From: Acidobacteriaceae bacterium dw_441
Lineage (GTDB): Bacteria; Acidobacteriota; Terriglobia; Terriglobales; Acidobacteriaceae
Direction of reading: 5' to 3'
NCBI GenBank assembly: GCA_018449715.1
Contig: JAAVVA010000003.1
Location: forward strand, 434,001-498,000
DNA length: 64,000 nucleotides
A model generated the notes under the pieces. The model was not told the DNA's origin, made no database searches, and worked only from the letters and a program-made list of their open reading frames with translations. A program made the position numbers and the translations under genes. Positions within the stretch are counted from its first letter, which is position 1. Every line of letters begins with the position of its first letter. This document shows, piece by piece, positions 44,201-51,809 of the stretch.

Positions 44201-44704
44201 CGCCCCCTCGGCTAAATTGAGCGACTGTATGCCGCGTCCCAGCGTGCTCGTCCGCGCCGTGCTGGAGGCCTGCTGTCTCTGCTGCTGCTCCTCCTGTTGC
44301 TCCACACGCGAGGCCAGCTGCATGGTGAAGTCAGCGGCCTGCTCCGGCTTGCCTCCGTTCTCTCCCGACGCGTTGATGAGAACCTCCTGCGTCTCGGCGG
44401 CAAAGGCGGCAAGCTCAGCCTTCACCACATACCGCCCGTTCCGCGGAATGGCCATCACGAAGGAGCCAGTGATATCGGTCGTCGTGGCATACTTCTTGCC
44501 GGTCAAGGTGTTGGTTGCGGTCATGGCGACTCCAGGCAGAGGCACCGCGCCTGACTTCACCGTTCCGCGAATGGTCCCGCCAGAGGCGACCTGCGCCGTG
44601 GAAGCTGCCGGGGCCTGTGCTCCATTTACGTCCTGGGCTTCGCCCGCACCTGCAAGACCGAAGGCCATCACGCACAGCATCGCCTTTTGCAACACTCTTT
44701 CCAC
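41252..44704 (-). CDS. TonB-dependent receptor-like protein with Gln- and Gly-rich insert
   Basis: 1150 aa, start GTG 44704 with CGAGG six bases upstream. Signal peptide at 1-~23 (MLCVMAFGLAGAGEA). Carboxypeptidase-regulatory domain at ~43-125 (GTIRGTVKSGAVPLPGVAMT). Then a region not seen in the other two receptors: VEQQEEQQQRQQ near 135 and a Gly-rich stretch (GGGGPRGGPGGFGGPGGGG) near 255-285. The usual barrel follows (RRNTNPQNLYATVPTLAERG, LNLFTNGADS) and ends in FIARYRF. Upstream of and co-transcribed with the VWFA-related gene. The ligand is unknown. Confidence 0.88.
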   Translation of the reverse strand: MERVLQKAMLCVMAFGLAGAGEAQDVNGAQAPAASTAQVASGGTIRGTVKSGAVPLPGVAMTATNTLTGKKYATTTDITGSFVMAIPRNGRYVVKAELAAFAAETQEVLINASGENGGKPEQAADFTMQLASRVEQQEEQQQRQQASSTARTSTLGRGIQSLNLAEGASDLADASAGAGSAGAQMPSLAGSGGDASATDSVAVSGQMGQTNGLANMSEDDIRQRVEDAMARARQQGGANADVANAVAGMLGGIMAGGGGPRGGPGGFGGPGGGGFAMRGGGRGGRGFNPGQPHGAIFYQGGNGALDATNYSLTGAPVVKPAYNSNQYGVSFAGAPFIPGLIKPSTKQFVFFNLTGRRNTNPQNLYATVPTLAERGGDFSDLSTPIYDRTTGQQFQCNGVLNAICADRISSQAASLMKFYPAPNIAAVGQQGYNYQTITSAGQNSLTASGRYVRNFGQSAGMGPFGGGGGRRQQANAPKTLRQNINFGFSYSHSASDLRNVFLPLSGSTASDGYNVSAGYTIGYGRLTNNATLTWNRSHATTLNLFTNGADSPAADAGILIGSSEVASNRFYYGVPSLSFSNLSGLNQTAPGDTVNQTISFSDGVRWSHLKHNFQFGMDFRRVHADSFTAPGNLQSGASPLGAFTFTGYATQNPDTQSGGYSFADFLLGLPQQSAVQAGLAKTYLRANVWDLYANDDWRILPNLTLNYGLRYEYFSPYVEKNNRLVNLDHNADFTEVAAVTPGATGPYSGTFPRSLVNPDRTMFSPRFGFAYRPKGKLFSQMVVRGGYGINYNTTQYSGFARQLAFQPPFSVTQTNIANTSGCGELALANAFNCSTAAVLNNYSVNPNYRLGHVQVWSLDLQRTLPMDIVLNIGYNGALGGNLDIVRVPNRTATGVLNQTAQTFNYEDSLGFSRFNALSINARKRMQKGVSLQATYQYGHSIDNASSIGGTATTPAQNDRDLDAEAGNSSFDIRHKLTGNWVLELPFGPNRAFLSKGGFWSKALDGFSLSGDFTFATGTYFTPHYAANISGTATGANNSLRPDRDFSQPIHGAGSILNWFNAAAFTTPANFFGTASRGSIEGPGTVAVDGSLSKTLPLGETRSFEARATVNNVFNTVQYSGIDTTLNSRTFGQVTSTANMRRFTFIARYRF

Positions 44705-44759
44705 AGAGACCCTCGCTTAAGTCTTCAAACCGAACTACCAGTTCATCAATCGAACACGC

Positions 44760-45500
44760 CTATTGTTGAGAAGAGGTTGCGGCAGAACTTCCATCCGTGC
44801 CGCGACGAGGCCGCATCCCCATCGCACCCGCAGCGCCGGGAGGAAGAATCGAAAGGTTCGTCGGAACGAAGACTCCATGCTTCACCGCGCCCTGTCCGGC
44901 GATCATGTCGCCCACCTTCACATCGGCCAGCGTAACAATCTCGCTGTTCGCAGCCGGAGCTGCAGCAGGGGAAGGAGCATTCTCCTCAGGAGCCGCTCCT
45001 CCGCGCCGCCCTCTTCCCTTGCGGAAGGAGGTCGTCTCATCCACCTCGATCACCTGGCTTACATTGTCCGGGCGCTGAATCGTCAGCTTCACATCATCAA
45101 TCGCGGTGACCTTGCCCGTGATGTAGGTCTTGCCAAGATCATCACGCATCTTCTTCACCTGCTCGGCGTCCATCACGGCGACAAACAGCGCGTGCATCGT
45201 CTTCTTCGGAGCATCCAGCTCGCCCATCGCTCCCACGCCATCGCCTACCTTGACGTCGGCGGCGCGAACCGGCTGGCGGTCCTTCATCATGCGGGTGTTG
45301 GGAGTCAGAGCGACCTCGTAAACCTCTCCCGAATCCGTCTTGATGGTGAGATGATCGGCCGCCGCCGCTGTAACCGTTCCGCGAACCATCGGGCCACGGG
45401 CAAAGGCCGCTCCATCCGCCGGACCCTCCTGCGCCCTCACCGCACCTGCGCTGGCTGCAACGGCCAGGGTCATCACGTAACCGGCCCATCTCATCTTCAT
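44760..45500 (-). CDS. Exported DUF5666-type protein
   Basis: 246 aa from ATG 45500 (GGAAGG eight bases upstream); the open frame continues to 45590. Signal peptide ends near VRAQ. Two similar beta-barrel units carry the DUF5666 pattern: RGTVTAAAADHLTIKTDSGE...DVKVGDGVGAMG at ~45-105 and ITGKVTAIDDVKLTIQRPDN...DVKVGDMIAGQG at ~125-215, joined by a Gly/Pro/Ala-rich linker. Function unknown. It precedes the receptor gene at 41252 by 55 bases and is probably in the same operon (DUF5666, receptor, VWFA-related). Confidence 0.8.
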   Translation of the reverse strand: MKMRWAGYVMTLAVAASAGAVRAQEGPADGAAFARGPMVRGTVTAAAADHLTIKTDSGEVYEVALTPNTRMMKDRQPVRAADVKVGDGVGAMGELDAPKKTMHALFVAVMDAEQVKKMRDDLGKTYITGKVTAIDDVKLTIQRPDNVSQVIEVDETTSFRKGRGRRGGAAPEENAPSPAAAPAANSEIVTLADVKVGDMIAGQGAVKHGVFVPTNLSILPPGAAGAMGMRPRRGTDGSSAATSSQQ

Positions 45501-45550
45501 CCTGCTTCCTTCCATTCCTTCGCGCTCTGAACCCGTGCTCATACAGACGC

Positions 45551-45588
45551 GTTTTTTTGTCGAAAGACGCTTCTGACGACAAAAAAAC
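45551..45588. promoter_or_regulatory. Long perfect inverted repeat in a divergent promoter region
   Basis: GTTTTTTTGTCG (45551-45562) and CGACAAAAAAAC (45577-45588), 12-base arms, 14-base spacer, between the divergent DUF5666 (45500) and VIT1 (45622) starts. It could be a two-way operator or an UP-like A/T element; a terminator is unlikely because both genes point away. Confidence 0.45.
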
Positions 45589-45621
45589 ACGTTACGCTGG
45601 TTACCGATTTAAACTATCTGC

Positions 45622-46359
45622 ATGCCACAACCCAGCGGCCCTTCCAGCAACCAGCAGCACGGCAACGATCACATTGAAGGGCACTTCGAATCCAGCGCGA
45701 CCATCCGGGATATCGTCATCGGCCTCTCCGATGGTCTGACCGTTCCCTTCGCCCTGGCCGCCGGACTTTCAGGCGCCGTCGCCTCGTCCCGCATCGTCGT
45801 GCTCGCCGGTCTGGCCGAGATCGCCGCCGGCTCCATCGCAATGGGGCTTGGAGGATATCTTGCAGCCCGCGGCGACGCCGAACATTACGCCTCCGAGAAA
45901 AAACGCGAGGAGAGCGAAATCGTGGAGCGCACACGCGACGAAGAGGAGGAGATCTACGAGATCTTCGAGAAGTACTCCGTCCCACGCGCCAACGCGGCTC
46001 CCGTTCTCGATGCCCTGCGCCAGAACCCCACCGCGTGGATCGACTTCATGATGCGCTTTGAGCTGGGCCTCGAAGAGCCGGAGCCGAACCGCGCTCATCG
46101 CTCGGCCTTTACGATCGCGCTGTCTTACATTGCAGGAGGCCTCGTGCCTCTGCTGCCCTACATGGTGGTGACAGAGAACGCGCTGGCGCTCCAGCTTTCC
46201 ATCGTGGTCACCCTCATAGCGCTTGGAATCTTCGGTGCGCTCAAGGGAAGAATCGTCGGAACCGGCTGGCTTCGCAGCGCAACCCAGACCGTGCTCATCG
46301 GCGGAACTGCCGCCGCCGTGGCCTACTTTCTGGCGCGTCTGCTGAACCATCAGGCATAA
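45622..46359 (+). CDS. VIT1/CCC1 family iron/manganese transporter
   Basis: 245 aa integral membrane protein. Family features: IRDIVIGLSDGLTVPFALAA in helix 1, then helix 2 (GLAEIAAGSIAMGLGGYLAA), a cytoplasmic metal-binding loop rich in Glu (EKKREESEIVERTRDEEEEI), and three further helices (AFTIALSYIAGGLVPLLPY). Proteins of this family move Fe2+ or Mn2+ out of the cytosol. No ribosome binding site; TTTAAACT lies just upstream, so the mRNA may be leaderless. Divergent from the DUF5666 operon. Confidence 0.9.
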   Translation: MPQPSGPSSNQQHGNDHIEGHFESSATIRDIVIGLSDGLTVPFALAAGLSGAVASSRIVVLAGLAEIAAGSIAMGLGGYLAARGDAEHYASEKKREESEIVERTRDEEEEIYEIFEKYSVPRANAAPVLDALRQNPTAWIDFMMRFELGLEEPEPNRAHRSAFTIALSYIAGGLVPLLPYMVVTENALALQLSIVVTLIALGIFGALKGRIVGTGWLRSATQTVLIGGTAAAVAYFLARLLNHQA

Positions 46360-46364
46360 TCATC

Positions 46365-46390
46365 CTTCCCGCAGTGCAGGCTGCGGGAAG
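46365..46390 (+). terminator. Hairpin after the VIT1 gene
   Basis: Perfect 10-bp stem CTTCCCGCAG / CTGCGGGAAG with a 6-base loop, directly after the stop at 46359. No T-run follows, so termination is probably inefficient. Confidence 0.5.
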
Positions 46391-46457
46391 CAGGCAGTGT
46401 GCGAAAAAAAGCAACAAAAGCCGCGACCGACCCATCCCATAAGGCACGAGTTCAAGG

Positions 46458-47804
46458 ATGAATATGCCAGCTTTTACTGAAAACGCCGCCTCCTCTCTGC
46501 TCGCCCGTTTCAAGGCCGTCCGCAATGCCACCACCGCGCTCTGCCGCCCTCTCTCCCCTGAGGACATGATGGTGCAGTCCTGCCCCGAGGCAAGCCCCGT
46601 CAAGTGGCACCTGGCCCACACCAGCTGGTTCTTCGAAACCTTCGTCCTCTCCGAATTCCTCGCCAGCTACGCGCCCTTTCATCCCGACTTCCGCTGGCTC
46701 TTCAACAGCTACTACAACACGCTCGGCTCCATGCCCGAGAAGAGGCTGCGCTCCTCTTTCTCCCGCCCCCCGCTCGATCTCATCCTCGCCTTTCGCGCCC
46801 ACGTGGACGCCGCAATGGAGCGCCTCCTTCAGCATCCCGCTGAAGACGAGGCCGCCCGCCGCATCGCCCTCGGCATTGAGCACGAGCAGCAGCACCAGGA
46901 GCTGATCGCCACCGACATCAAGCACGCCCTCTTCACCAACCCGCTTCATCCCGCGTACATCGAAGACACCGCGTTACTGTCGAGCGTCACCACCATCGCT
47001 CCTCCGCTCGAATGGATCGATCTCGCCCCCGGCCTCACGGAGATCGGCGTCACCCCCGACCCTTCCTCTGCCGACGCCTTTGCCTTCGACAACGAGACGC
47101 CGCGCCACCCTGTTTACATCGCGCCCTTCCGCCTCGCCTCGCGCCTGGTCACCTGCGCCGAGTATCTCGCCTTCATTGACCAGAACGGATACAACCGCCC
47201 CGAGCTGTGGCTCTCCGAGGGCTGGGTGACCGTACGCTCCTCCGGCTGGCAAGCCCCTCTCTACTGGCAGCGCGACTCCGAGACGCGCTCCGGCTGGTCC
47301 ATCTACACGCTTCGCGGGCTGATCCCTCTGGAGGATCTCTCCGAGACCCCCGTCTGTCATCTCAGCTTCTTCGAGGCGGACGCCTACGCCCGCTGGGCGG
47401 GACATCGCCTCCCCACGGAGTTTGAGTGGGAGTACGCCGCTGCGCAGCAGGGAACTCTTCGCCGCGATACTTCTTCCGAATCCTCTCCCGCAACAAAGGC
47501 GAACCTCCTCGAAACCGGCTCTCTTCACCCGACGCCCGCAAACCATCTCCCCGGGCTACAGCAGGTCTTCGGCGATGTGTGGGAGTGGACCGCGAGCCCT
47601 TACACCGGCTATCCAGGCTACGCTCCTCTCCCCGGAGCCCTGGGCGAGTACAACGGCAAGTTCATGAGTTCGCAGATGGTTCTGCGCGGAGGCTCCTGCG
47701 TCACCCCGGCGACGCACATCCGCGCAACCTACCGCAACTTCTTCACGCCATCGACCCGCTGGCAGTTCTCCGGTCTTCGTCTTGCCCGCGACGCCGCCCG
47801 CTAG
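46458..47804 (+). CDS. egtB: Ergothioneine biosynthesis sulfoxide synthase EgtB
   Basis: 448 aa, non-haem iron enzyme joining cysteine or gamma-Glu-Cys to hercynine with O2. The N-terminal DinB-like domain supplies the three-His iron site: KWHLAHTSWF (H51) and EHEQQHQEL (H142 and H146). The C-terminal FGE-like domain runs from ~190 (GLTEIGVTPDPSS) to the end, with HRLPTEFEWEYAAAQQG and QVFGDVWEWTASPYTGYPG. The FGE active-site CxxxxC pair is absent, as expected of EgtB. An egtD gene lies 750 bases downstream with one gene between. No egtA, egtC or egtE is seen. Confidence 0.95.
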   Translation: MNMPAFTENAASSLLARFKAVRNATTALCRPLSPEDMMVQSCPEASPVKWHLAHTSWFFETFVLSEFLASYAPFHPDFRWLFNSYYNTLGSMPEKRLRSSFSRPPLDLILAFRAHVDAAMERLLQHPAEDEAARRIALGIEHEQQHQELIATDIKHALFTNPLHPAYIEDTALLSSVTTIAPPLEWIDLAPGLTEIGVTPDPSSADAFAFDNETPRHPVYIAPFRLASRLVTCAEYLAFIDQNGYNRPELWLSEGWVTVRSSGWQAPLYWQRDSETRSGWSIYTLRGLIPLEDLSETPVCHLSFFEADAYARWAGHRLPTEFEWEYAAAQQGTLRRDTSSESSPATKANLLETGSLHPTPANHLPGLQQVFGDVWEWTASPYTGYPGYAPLPGALGEYNGKFMSSQMVLRGGSCVTPATHIRATYRNFFTPSTRWQFSGLRLARDAAR

Positions 47805-47966
47805 AACGCTCTCCTTGGAGATGTTTCAGTGCTGTTGCATTTCAGAACACGCATTGTTACGGATGCGTGGTTTTTACACAGCAACTATTTCTTCAGGTGT
47901 ACTTTAGCTAAGTTGCTGCATCTCACCACATGACATACCCATGTCACCGAGGAAGGAAGAAAGAAA

Positions 47967-48407
47967 ATGAACATTCATTCCATTGCGCGCAGGGCATTTC
48001 AGAGCGCACTTATTCCGGTTCTGGTTCTTGCTGTTTCAACGGGAGCCGCACAGGCGCAGGGACGTGGTCACGCATATGGCCACGACAATCACGATAACCA
48101 CGATAATCGCGGCCAGGACTTCCATTTCCGCGATCAGGACCGCGGAAACTTCGCGCCCCACTACCAGAAGGACATCAGTCGCTGGCAGCGGAATCCGCAC
48201 GGTCGCCCCGTCTTCACTCGCGGCCAGCGTATTCCTTCCAACTATCGCTTCCGCGCCGTCCCCCGTTCCTACTATGCCAATGTGCCCCCGCCGCCCCCGG
48301 GCTATCAGTACGGCTACTATGACGGTTACGTCGTGTCCTACAATCCCACCACGCGTATCATCGCCGACGTCCTCGACCTTGTTACCTCGGCTACCGTCAA
48401 CCGCTAG
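47967..48407 (+). CDS. RcnB-like periplasmic protein
   Basis: 146 aa. Signal peptide to ~30 (TGAAQAQ). A His/Asp/Asn-rich stretch follows (GHAYGHDNHDNHDNRGQDFH), a plausible metal-binding tract. The C-terminal part matches the RcnB pattern: FTRGQRIPSNYRFRAVPRSY then PPPPPGYQYGYYDGYVVSYN and IIADVLDLV. RcnB in E. coli tunes nickel/cobalt export. GAGGAAGGAAG precedes ATG 47967. It sits between egtB and egtD with its own terminator after it. Confidence 0.78.
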   Translation: MNIHSIARRAFQSALIPVLVLAVSTGAAQAQGRGHAYGHDNHDNHDNRGQDFHFRDQDRGNFAPHYQKDISRWQRNPHGRPVFTRGQRIPSNYRFRAVPRSYYANVPPPPPGYQYGYYDGYVVSYNPTTRIIADVLDLVTSATVNR

Positions 48408-48430
48408 TCAGAAAAACCAAACCGTATCCG

Positions 48431-48468
48431 GACGAGGCCAGTCGCCGCTGGTCTCGTCTTTTATTTTT
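48431..48468 (+). terminator. Terminator of the RcnB-like gene
   Basis: GACGAGGCCAG (48431-48441) pairs with CTGGTCTCGTC (48448-48458) with one wobble, 6-base loop, followed by TTTTATTTTT. Confidence 0.85.
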
Positions 48469-48555
48469 CTTGGGCCTTCCCGCTCCTCTGCTGACACCAC
48501 GGCGTCAGCAGGATAAGATTTTTGCGGAACCTTTCGGGGCGGGGTACTGCATCCA

Positions 48556-49665
48556 ATGGCAAGCGGTTCCGACCGCGTATCTTCTATCTATCCTTGGGGA
48601 AGGGGATTCCTTATCGTGCCTGTGACCGCGGTTGCCGACCTGCTCTCTTCATTGCGCGAACCTCTGTTCGTGTCATCGCCTGTCGAAGCCGTAGCTTCTG
48701 AGGTTCGCTCCGGTCTTACCGCGACTCCAAAGTTGCTCTCCCCCTGGCTCTTCTACGATGAAGAAGGCTCGCGCCTTTTCGAAAAGATCACAGAGCTTCC
48801 CGAGTACTACCTCACGCGCGCCGAGCGCGGCCTCTTCACCGAACACGCCGACCAGATCATCGCCCGCGCCTCCGAGCCAACAGGCACGGACCCAGCTCCA
48901 CTCCTTACCCTGATCGAGCTGGGAGCCGGGACCGCCACCAAGACCGGCATTCTTCTGTCCGCAGCCATTCGTCACCAGCACACGGTCGTCTACCAGCCCG
49001 TCGATGTCTCTGAGAGTGCACTCGCCGAGGCCACAGAAAACATTCGCGCCAATATCCCCGGCGTGACGGTTCGATGTCAGGTCGCCGACTACACCTCGCA
49101 GCCGCTTCCTCTCGACCGCCTCCCCAACACCCGCACCCTCGCACTCTACATCGGTTCCAGCATCGGCAACTTCTCCCCCAACGACGCGCTCGATGTTCTC
49201 CGCAACCTGCGTGCGCAGCTTCTTCCCGGCGACCAGCTTCTTCTCGGAACCGACCTTGCCCCCGGCCCATCCAAGAGCGTCTCTCAACTCATCGCCGCGT
49301 ACAACGACAATGAAGGTGTGACCGCAGCCTTCAACAAAAATATTCTCGTCCGCATCAACCGCGAGCTGGGAGCCGACTTCAACTCCGATGCTTTCGAGCA
49401 TCAGGCGCGCTGGAACGCCTCAGAGTCCCGCATCGAGATGCATCTCGTCTCTGCAATAGAGCAGACGGTTCATATCCCCGCCAACTCCGCAGGACCTGCG
49501 CTCACGCTGCACTTCAAGCGTGGGGAGAGCATCCATACCGAAAACAGTTACAAATTCACAATGGCCCGTGTCGAATCGCTGTTGAGCCGCGCCGGGTTTC
49601 AGCTCACGCAAACCTGGCAGCACTCGCAGCATCTCTTCGCCGTCAATCTGGCCCGGGCGATCTAA
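48556..49665 (+). CDS. egtD: L-histidine N-alpha-methyltransferase EgtD
   Basis: 369 aa from ATG 48556; GTG 48616 (MPVTAVADLLSS) with AAGGGG upstream is a plausible 349-aa alternative, closer to the usual ~320 aa. Trimethylates histidine to hercynine using SAM, the first step of ergothioneine synthesis. Family motifs: KLLSPWLFYDEEGSRLFEKI, LPEYYLTRAERGLF, LIELGAGTATKTGILL (SAM site), LALYIGSSIGNFSPNDA, LLLGTDLAPGPSK. The pair with egtB gives the minimal oxygen-dependent pathway; gamma-glutamyl removal and C-S lyase genes must lie elsewhere if used. Confidence 0.95.
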   Translation: MASGSDRVSSIYPWGRGFLIVPVTAVADLLSSLREPLFVSSPVEAVASEVRSGLTATPKLLSPWLFYDEEGSRLFEKITELPEYYLTRAERGLFTEHADQIIARASEPTGTDPAPLLTLIELGAGTATKTGILLSAAIRHQHTVVYQPVDVSESALAEATENIRANIPGVTVRCQVADYTSQPLPLDRLPNTRTLALYIGSSIGNFSPNDALDVLRNLRAQLLPGDQLLLGTDLAPGPSKSVSQLIAAYNDNEGVTAAFNKNILVRINRELGADFNSDAFEHQARWNASESRIEMHLVSAIEQTVHIPANSAGPALTLHFKRGESIHTENSYKFTMARVESLLSRAGFQLTQTWQHSQHLFAVNLARAI

Positions 49666-49788
49666 CCGCCCTACCGGATTACTGCACGTTGTTCTTCTTG
49701 ACAGATTGTCACGCCTAGATAATCCCCAGAGCAGAACCTGATTCGCGGCGGACTAACTCTCTTTTCCGGGACCGATTGCCCGAAGAGA
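49666..49788. other. Convergent gap between egtD and moaC
   Basis: 123 bases with no clear hairpin terminator. A TTGACA at about 49698 has a GATAAT only 14 bases further, too close for a normal promoter. Confidence 0.35.
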
Positions 49789-50412
49789 TTACTCCTCTTC
49801 GATTCTCCGATATTCTCCGCTCTTGCCACCGCTTTTTGCGAGAAGCACGACCTCGCGAATCCGGATGCTCTTATCAAGGGCCTTGGTCATATCGTAGATG
49901 GTAAGCGCGGCAATCGAAGCGGCCACCATCGCCTCCATCTCGACGCCAGTCCCTGCCACGGTCGCGACAGTCGCTTCGACTGCCACCCCGTCGTCCTTCA
50001 CCACCGTCTGGATATCCACATGGCTCAGCGCCAGCGGATGGCACATGGGGATGAGTGTCGAGGTCTGTTTCGCCGCCTGAATCCCCGCAAACCGAGCCAC
50101 CTCCAGCGGATTGCCCTTGGGGTTTTGCGGCAGCGCCGCCAGAACCTCCGCAGACATCTCTACAAAGGCCCGGGCCTTCGCCTCACGCCGGGTCGCAGGC
50201 TTCTCGCTCACGTCCACCATGTGGGCCTGCCCCTGTTCGTCGTAGTGCGATAGCTTCATCGGTTTGCGCGCTTCCTGTCGTTCAAGACGAACTGCTGTTT
50301 TCTGCTTTTTCTCAAAGGTTTGCGCTAGATCTGCGCGGTCGAATGATTTTCTTTTCCTTACACCTTTGCAGTCGTACCAGTCCGCAAAGTACAGGCTTCC
50401 CTTCTGAAACAT
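49789..50412 (-). CDS. moaC: Cyclic pyranopterin monophosphate synthase MoaC, apparently with an N-terminal extension
   Basis: The MoaC core (156 aa) starts at ATG 50259 (MKLSHYDEQGQAHMVDV) and has GIQAAKQTSTLIPMCHPLAL, VEATVATVAGTGVEMEAMVA and IYDMTKALDKSIRI, the family's catalytic and hexamer motifs. It converts the GTP-derived cyclohydropterin to cPMP. The frame is open upstream, and ATG 50412 has the best ribosome binding site (AGAGGTGTGTA). That start adds 51 residues, MFQKGSLYFADWYDCKGVRK onward, which look like the arm/N-terminal region of a tyrosine recombinase. Only a weak AGGAAG stands 13 bases before 50259. It lies 46 bases after moeA on the same strand, so they form a cofactor operon. 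Confidence 0.85.
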   Translation of the reverse strand: MFQKGSLYFADWYDCKGVRKRKSFDRADLAQTFEKKQKTAVRLERQEARKPMKLSHYDEQGQAHMVDVSEKPATRREAKARAFVEMSAEVLAALPQNPKGNPLEVARFAGIQAAKQTSTLIPMCHPLALSHVDIQTVVKDDGVAVEATVATVAGTGVEMEAMVAASIAALTIYDMTKALDKSIRIREVVLLAKSGGKSGEYRRIEEE

Positions 50413-50458
50413 TACACACCTCTGAACTCCCGTCGAATGTAGGAACATCTTTCGAACA

Positions 50459-51730
50459 TTACTTCAAAAGAACTGTAATGACGTCGCCCTCCGCGAACCG
50501 CTCCACCTCCGGCGGAAGCACCGCGTAGCAGTTGGCTCGCACATGGGCAGCCATGTCGCCCGAGCCCTGCCACGGCACCAGCGTTACCTCCGGCCTCTCG
50601 CGTTTGGAGATCAGCTCTGCAGGAAGCACGCGCGTCAGTTCTTTCCTCCCCGCCACGGCCTCCGCGAGAGTCGCCTGCACAAACCTCGGACCCTCCACCG
50701 CTGCGCCGCGCATCGCCCGAAGCATCGGCTCGACGAAGCACGCAAAGGTTACCTGCGTCGAAATCGGATTTCCCGGTAGCCCGAAGAAGTACACCGCAGC
50801 CATCCCTTCGCACTCCGGTAGCCTGCCGAAGACGACCGGCTTGCCCGGCTGCATCCTCGCCCCTGTGAAGAAGAACTCGGCTCCCATCGAAAGCATCGCC
50901 TCCTTCACCAGGTCGTACTCTCCCATCGAGACGCCGCCGCTCAGCAGCATCAGGTCGGCCTGCCGCGCCCGCAGAATTGCCCTCTCCAGTCCCTCGCGCT
51001 CGTCAGGAGCGACCGGAAGCCGCACCGGCGTCCCTCCCGCCTGTTTCACCAAAGCCGAAAGCCCGTAGCTGTTCGAGTTGCGAATCTTTCCCGGTCCCGG
51101 AGTCTCCGCCACATCCACCAGCTCATCTCCCGTGGCCAGAACCGACACCGTCGGCACCGCGAAGACCTCCAGCATCGCCGCTCCACACGCAGCCGCCAGG
51201 GCCACCGACGAAGCATCCATCACCGTCCCCGCAGCCAGAACCTCGTCACCCTCCCGCGCCTCTCTCCCCCGCGGAACGATGTTTTCTCCCGCATTGATCC
51301 TGCGCCCCTCAGCAAGACGAATGGCCTGCATCGCGCCCACGCCGCCGCGCTCCACATGCTCCAGCATCACGACGGCATCCGCCCCGTCGGGCAGGGGAGC
51401 ACCCGTCATAATCCCAATCGCCTGGTCCCCGCCCAGCGGAGTCCCCTTCCACGGTCGACCCGCCTGCACCTCTCCCGCTACGGCGAGCCACGTCCCCGCC
51501 ATCGCATCCTCAACCCACACCGCGAACCCGTCCCGCGTCGAGCGATCGAACGGCGGCTGGTCCCGGTCCGCCTTAACCGCCTTCGCAAGAACGCGCCCGG
51601 ACAAATCCTCAATCCCAACCACCTCCACCGGAGGCTTTGCCAGTCCAGAGGCACGGGCGAGCACAATCTCCAGGGCCTCATCGAAGCTCACTACGTTGTT
51701 TTCAGGCCTTCCTTCAGAAACCGCTTTCAT
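50459..51730 (-). CDS. moeA: Molybdopterin molybdenumtransferase MoeA
   Basis: 423 aa from ATG 51730, GGGAGG eight bases upstream; the frame continues to 51799 without a better start. Inserts molybdate into adenylylated molybdopterin. Motifs: DQPPFDRSTRDGFAV, GIMTGAPLPDGADAVVMLEH, INAGENIVPRGREAREGDEV, the MoCF domain SVLATGDELV and MLLSGGVSMGEYDLVKEAM with FGLPGNPIST, and a C-terminal domain IV. moaC follows 46 bases downstream. Other Moco genes are not in the window. Confidence 0.96.
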   Translation of the reverse strand: MKAVSEGRPENNVVSFDEALEIVLARASGLAKPPVEVVGIEDLSGRVLAKAVKADRDQPPFDRSTRDGFAVWVEDAMAGTWLAVAGEVQAGRPWKGTPLGGDQAIGIMTGAPLPDGADAVVMLEHVERGGVGAMQAIRLAEGRRINAGENIVPRGREAREGDEVLAAGTVMDASSVALAAACGAAMLEVFAVPTVSVLATGDELVDVAETPGPGKIRNSNSYGLSALVKQAGGTPVRLPVAPDEREGLERAILRARQADLMLLSGGVSMGEYDLVKEAMLSMGAEFFFTGARMQPGKPVVFGRLPECEGMAAVYFFGLPGNPISTQVTFACFVEPMLRAMRGAAVEGPRFVQATLAEAVAGRKELTRVLPAELISKRERPEVTLVPWQGSGDMAAHVRANCYAVLPPEVERFAEGDVITVLLK

Positions 51731-51761
51731 CGCCCTGCCTCCCACTCCTGCCGCAAAAGCG

Positions 51762-51788
51762 AAAGGCCCCGGCAATGCCGAGGCCTTT
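51762..51788 (-). terminator. Terminator of the TPR gene
   Basis: 12-base arms AAAGGCCCCGGC / GCCGAGGCCTTT with one mismatch and a 3-base loop, between the TPR gene stop (51810) and moeA (51730). CGCTTTTGC follows on the minus strand. Confidence 0.75.
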
Positions 51789-51809
51789 CCTTGATACATC
51801 GAGCGAAGC

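Noticed and set aside
46458..47804. Second formylglycine-generating enzyme
   Set aside because: The FGE fold is fused to a DinB-like domain with the EgtB iron-site histidines and lacks the FGE cysteine pair; it is EgtB.
49698..49725. TTGACA...GATAAT promoter-like pair between egtD and moaC
   Set aside because: The spacer is only 14 bases and it would fire into the 3' ends of convergent genes.
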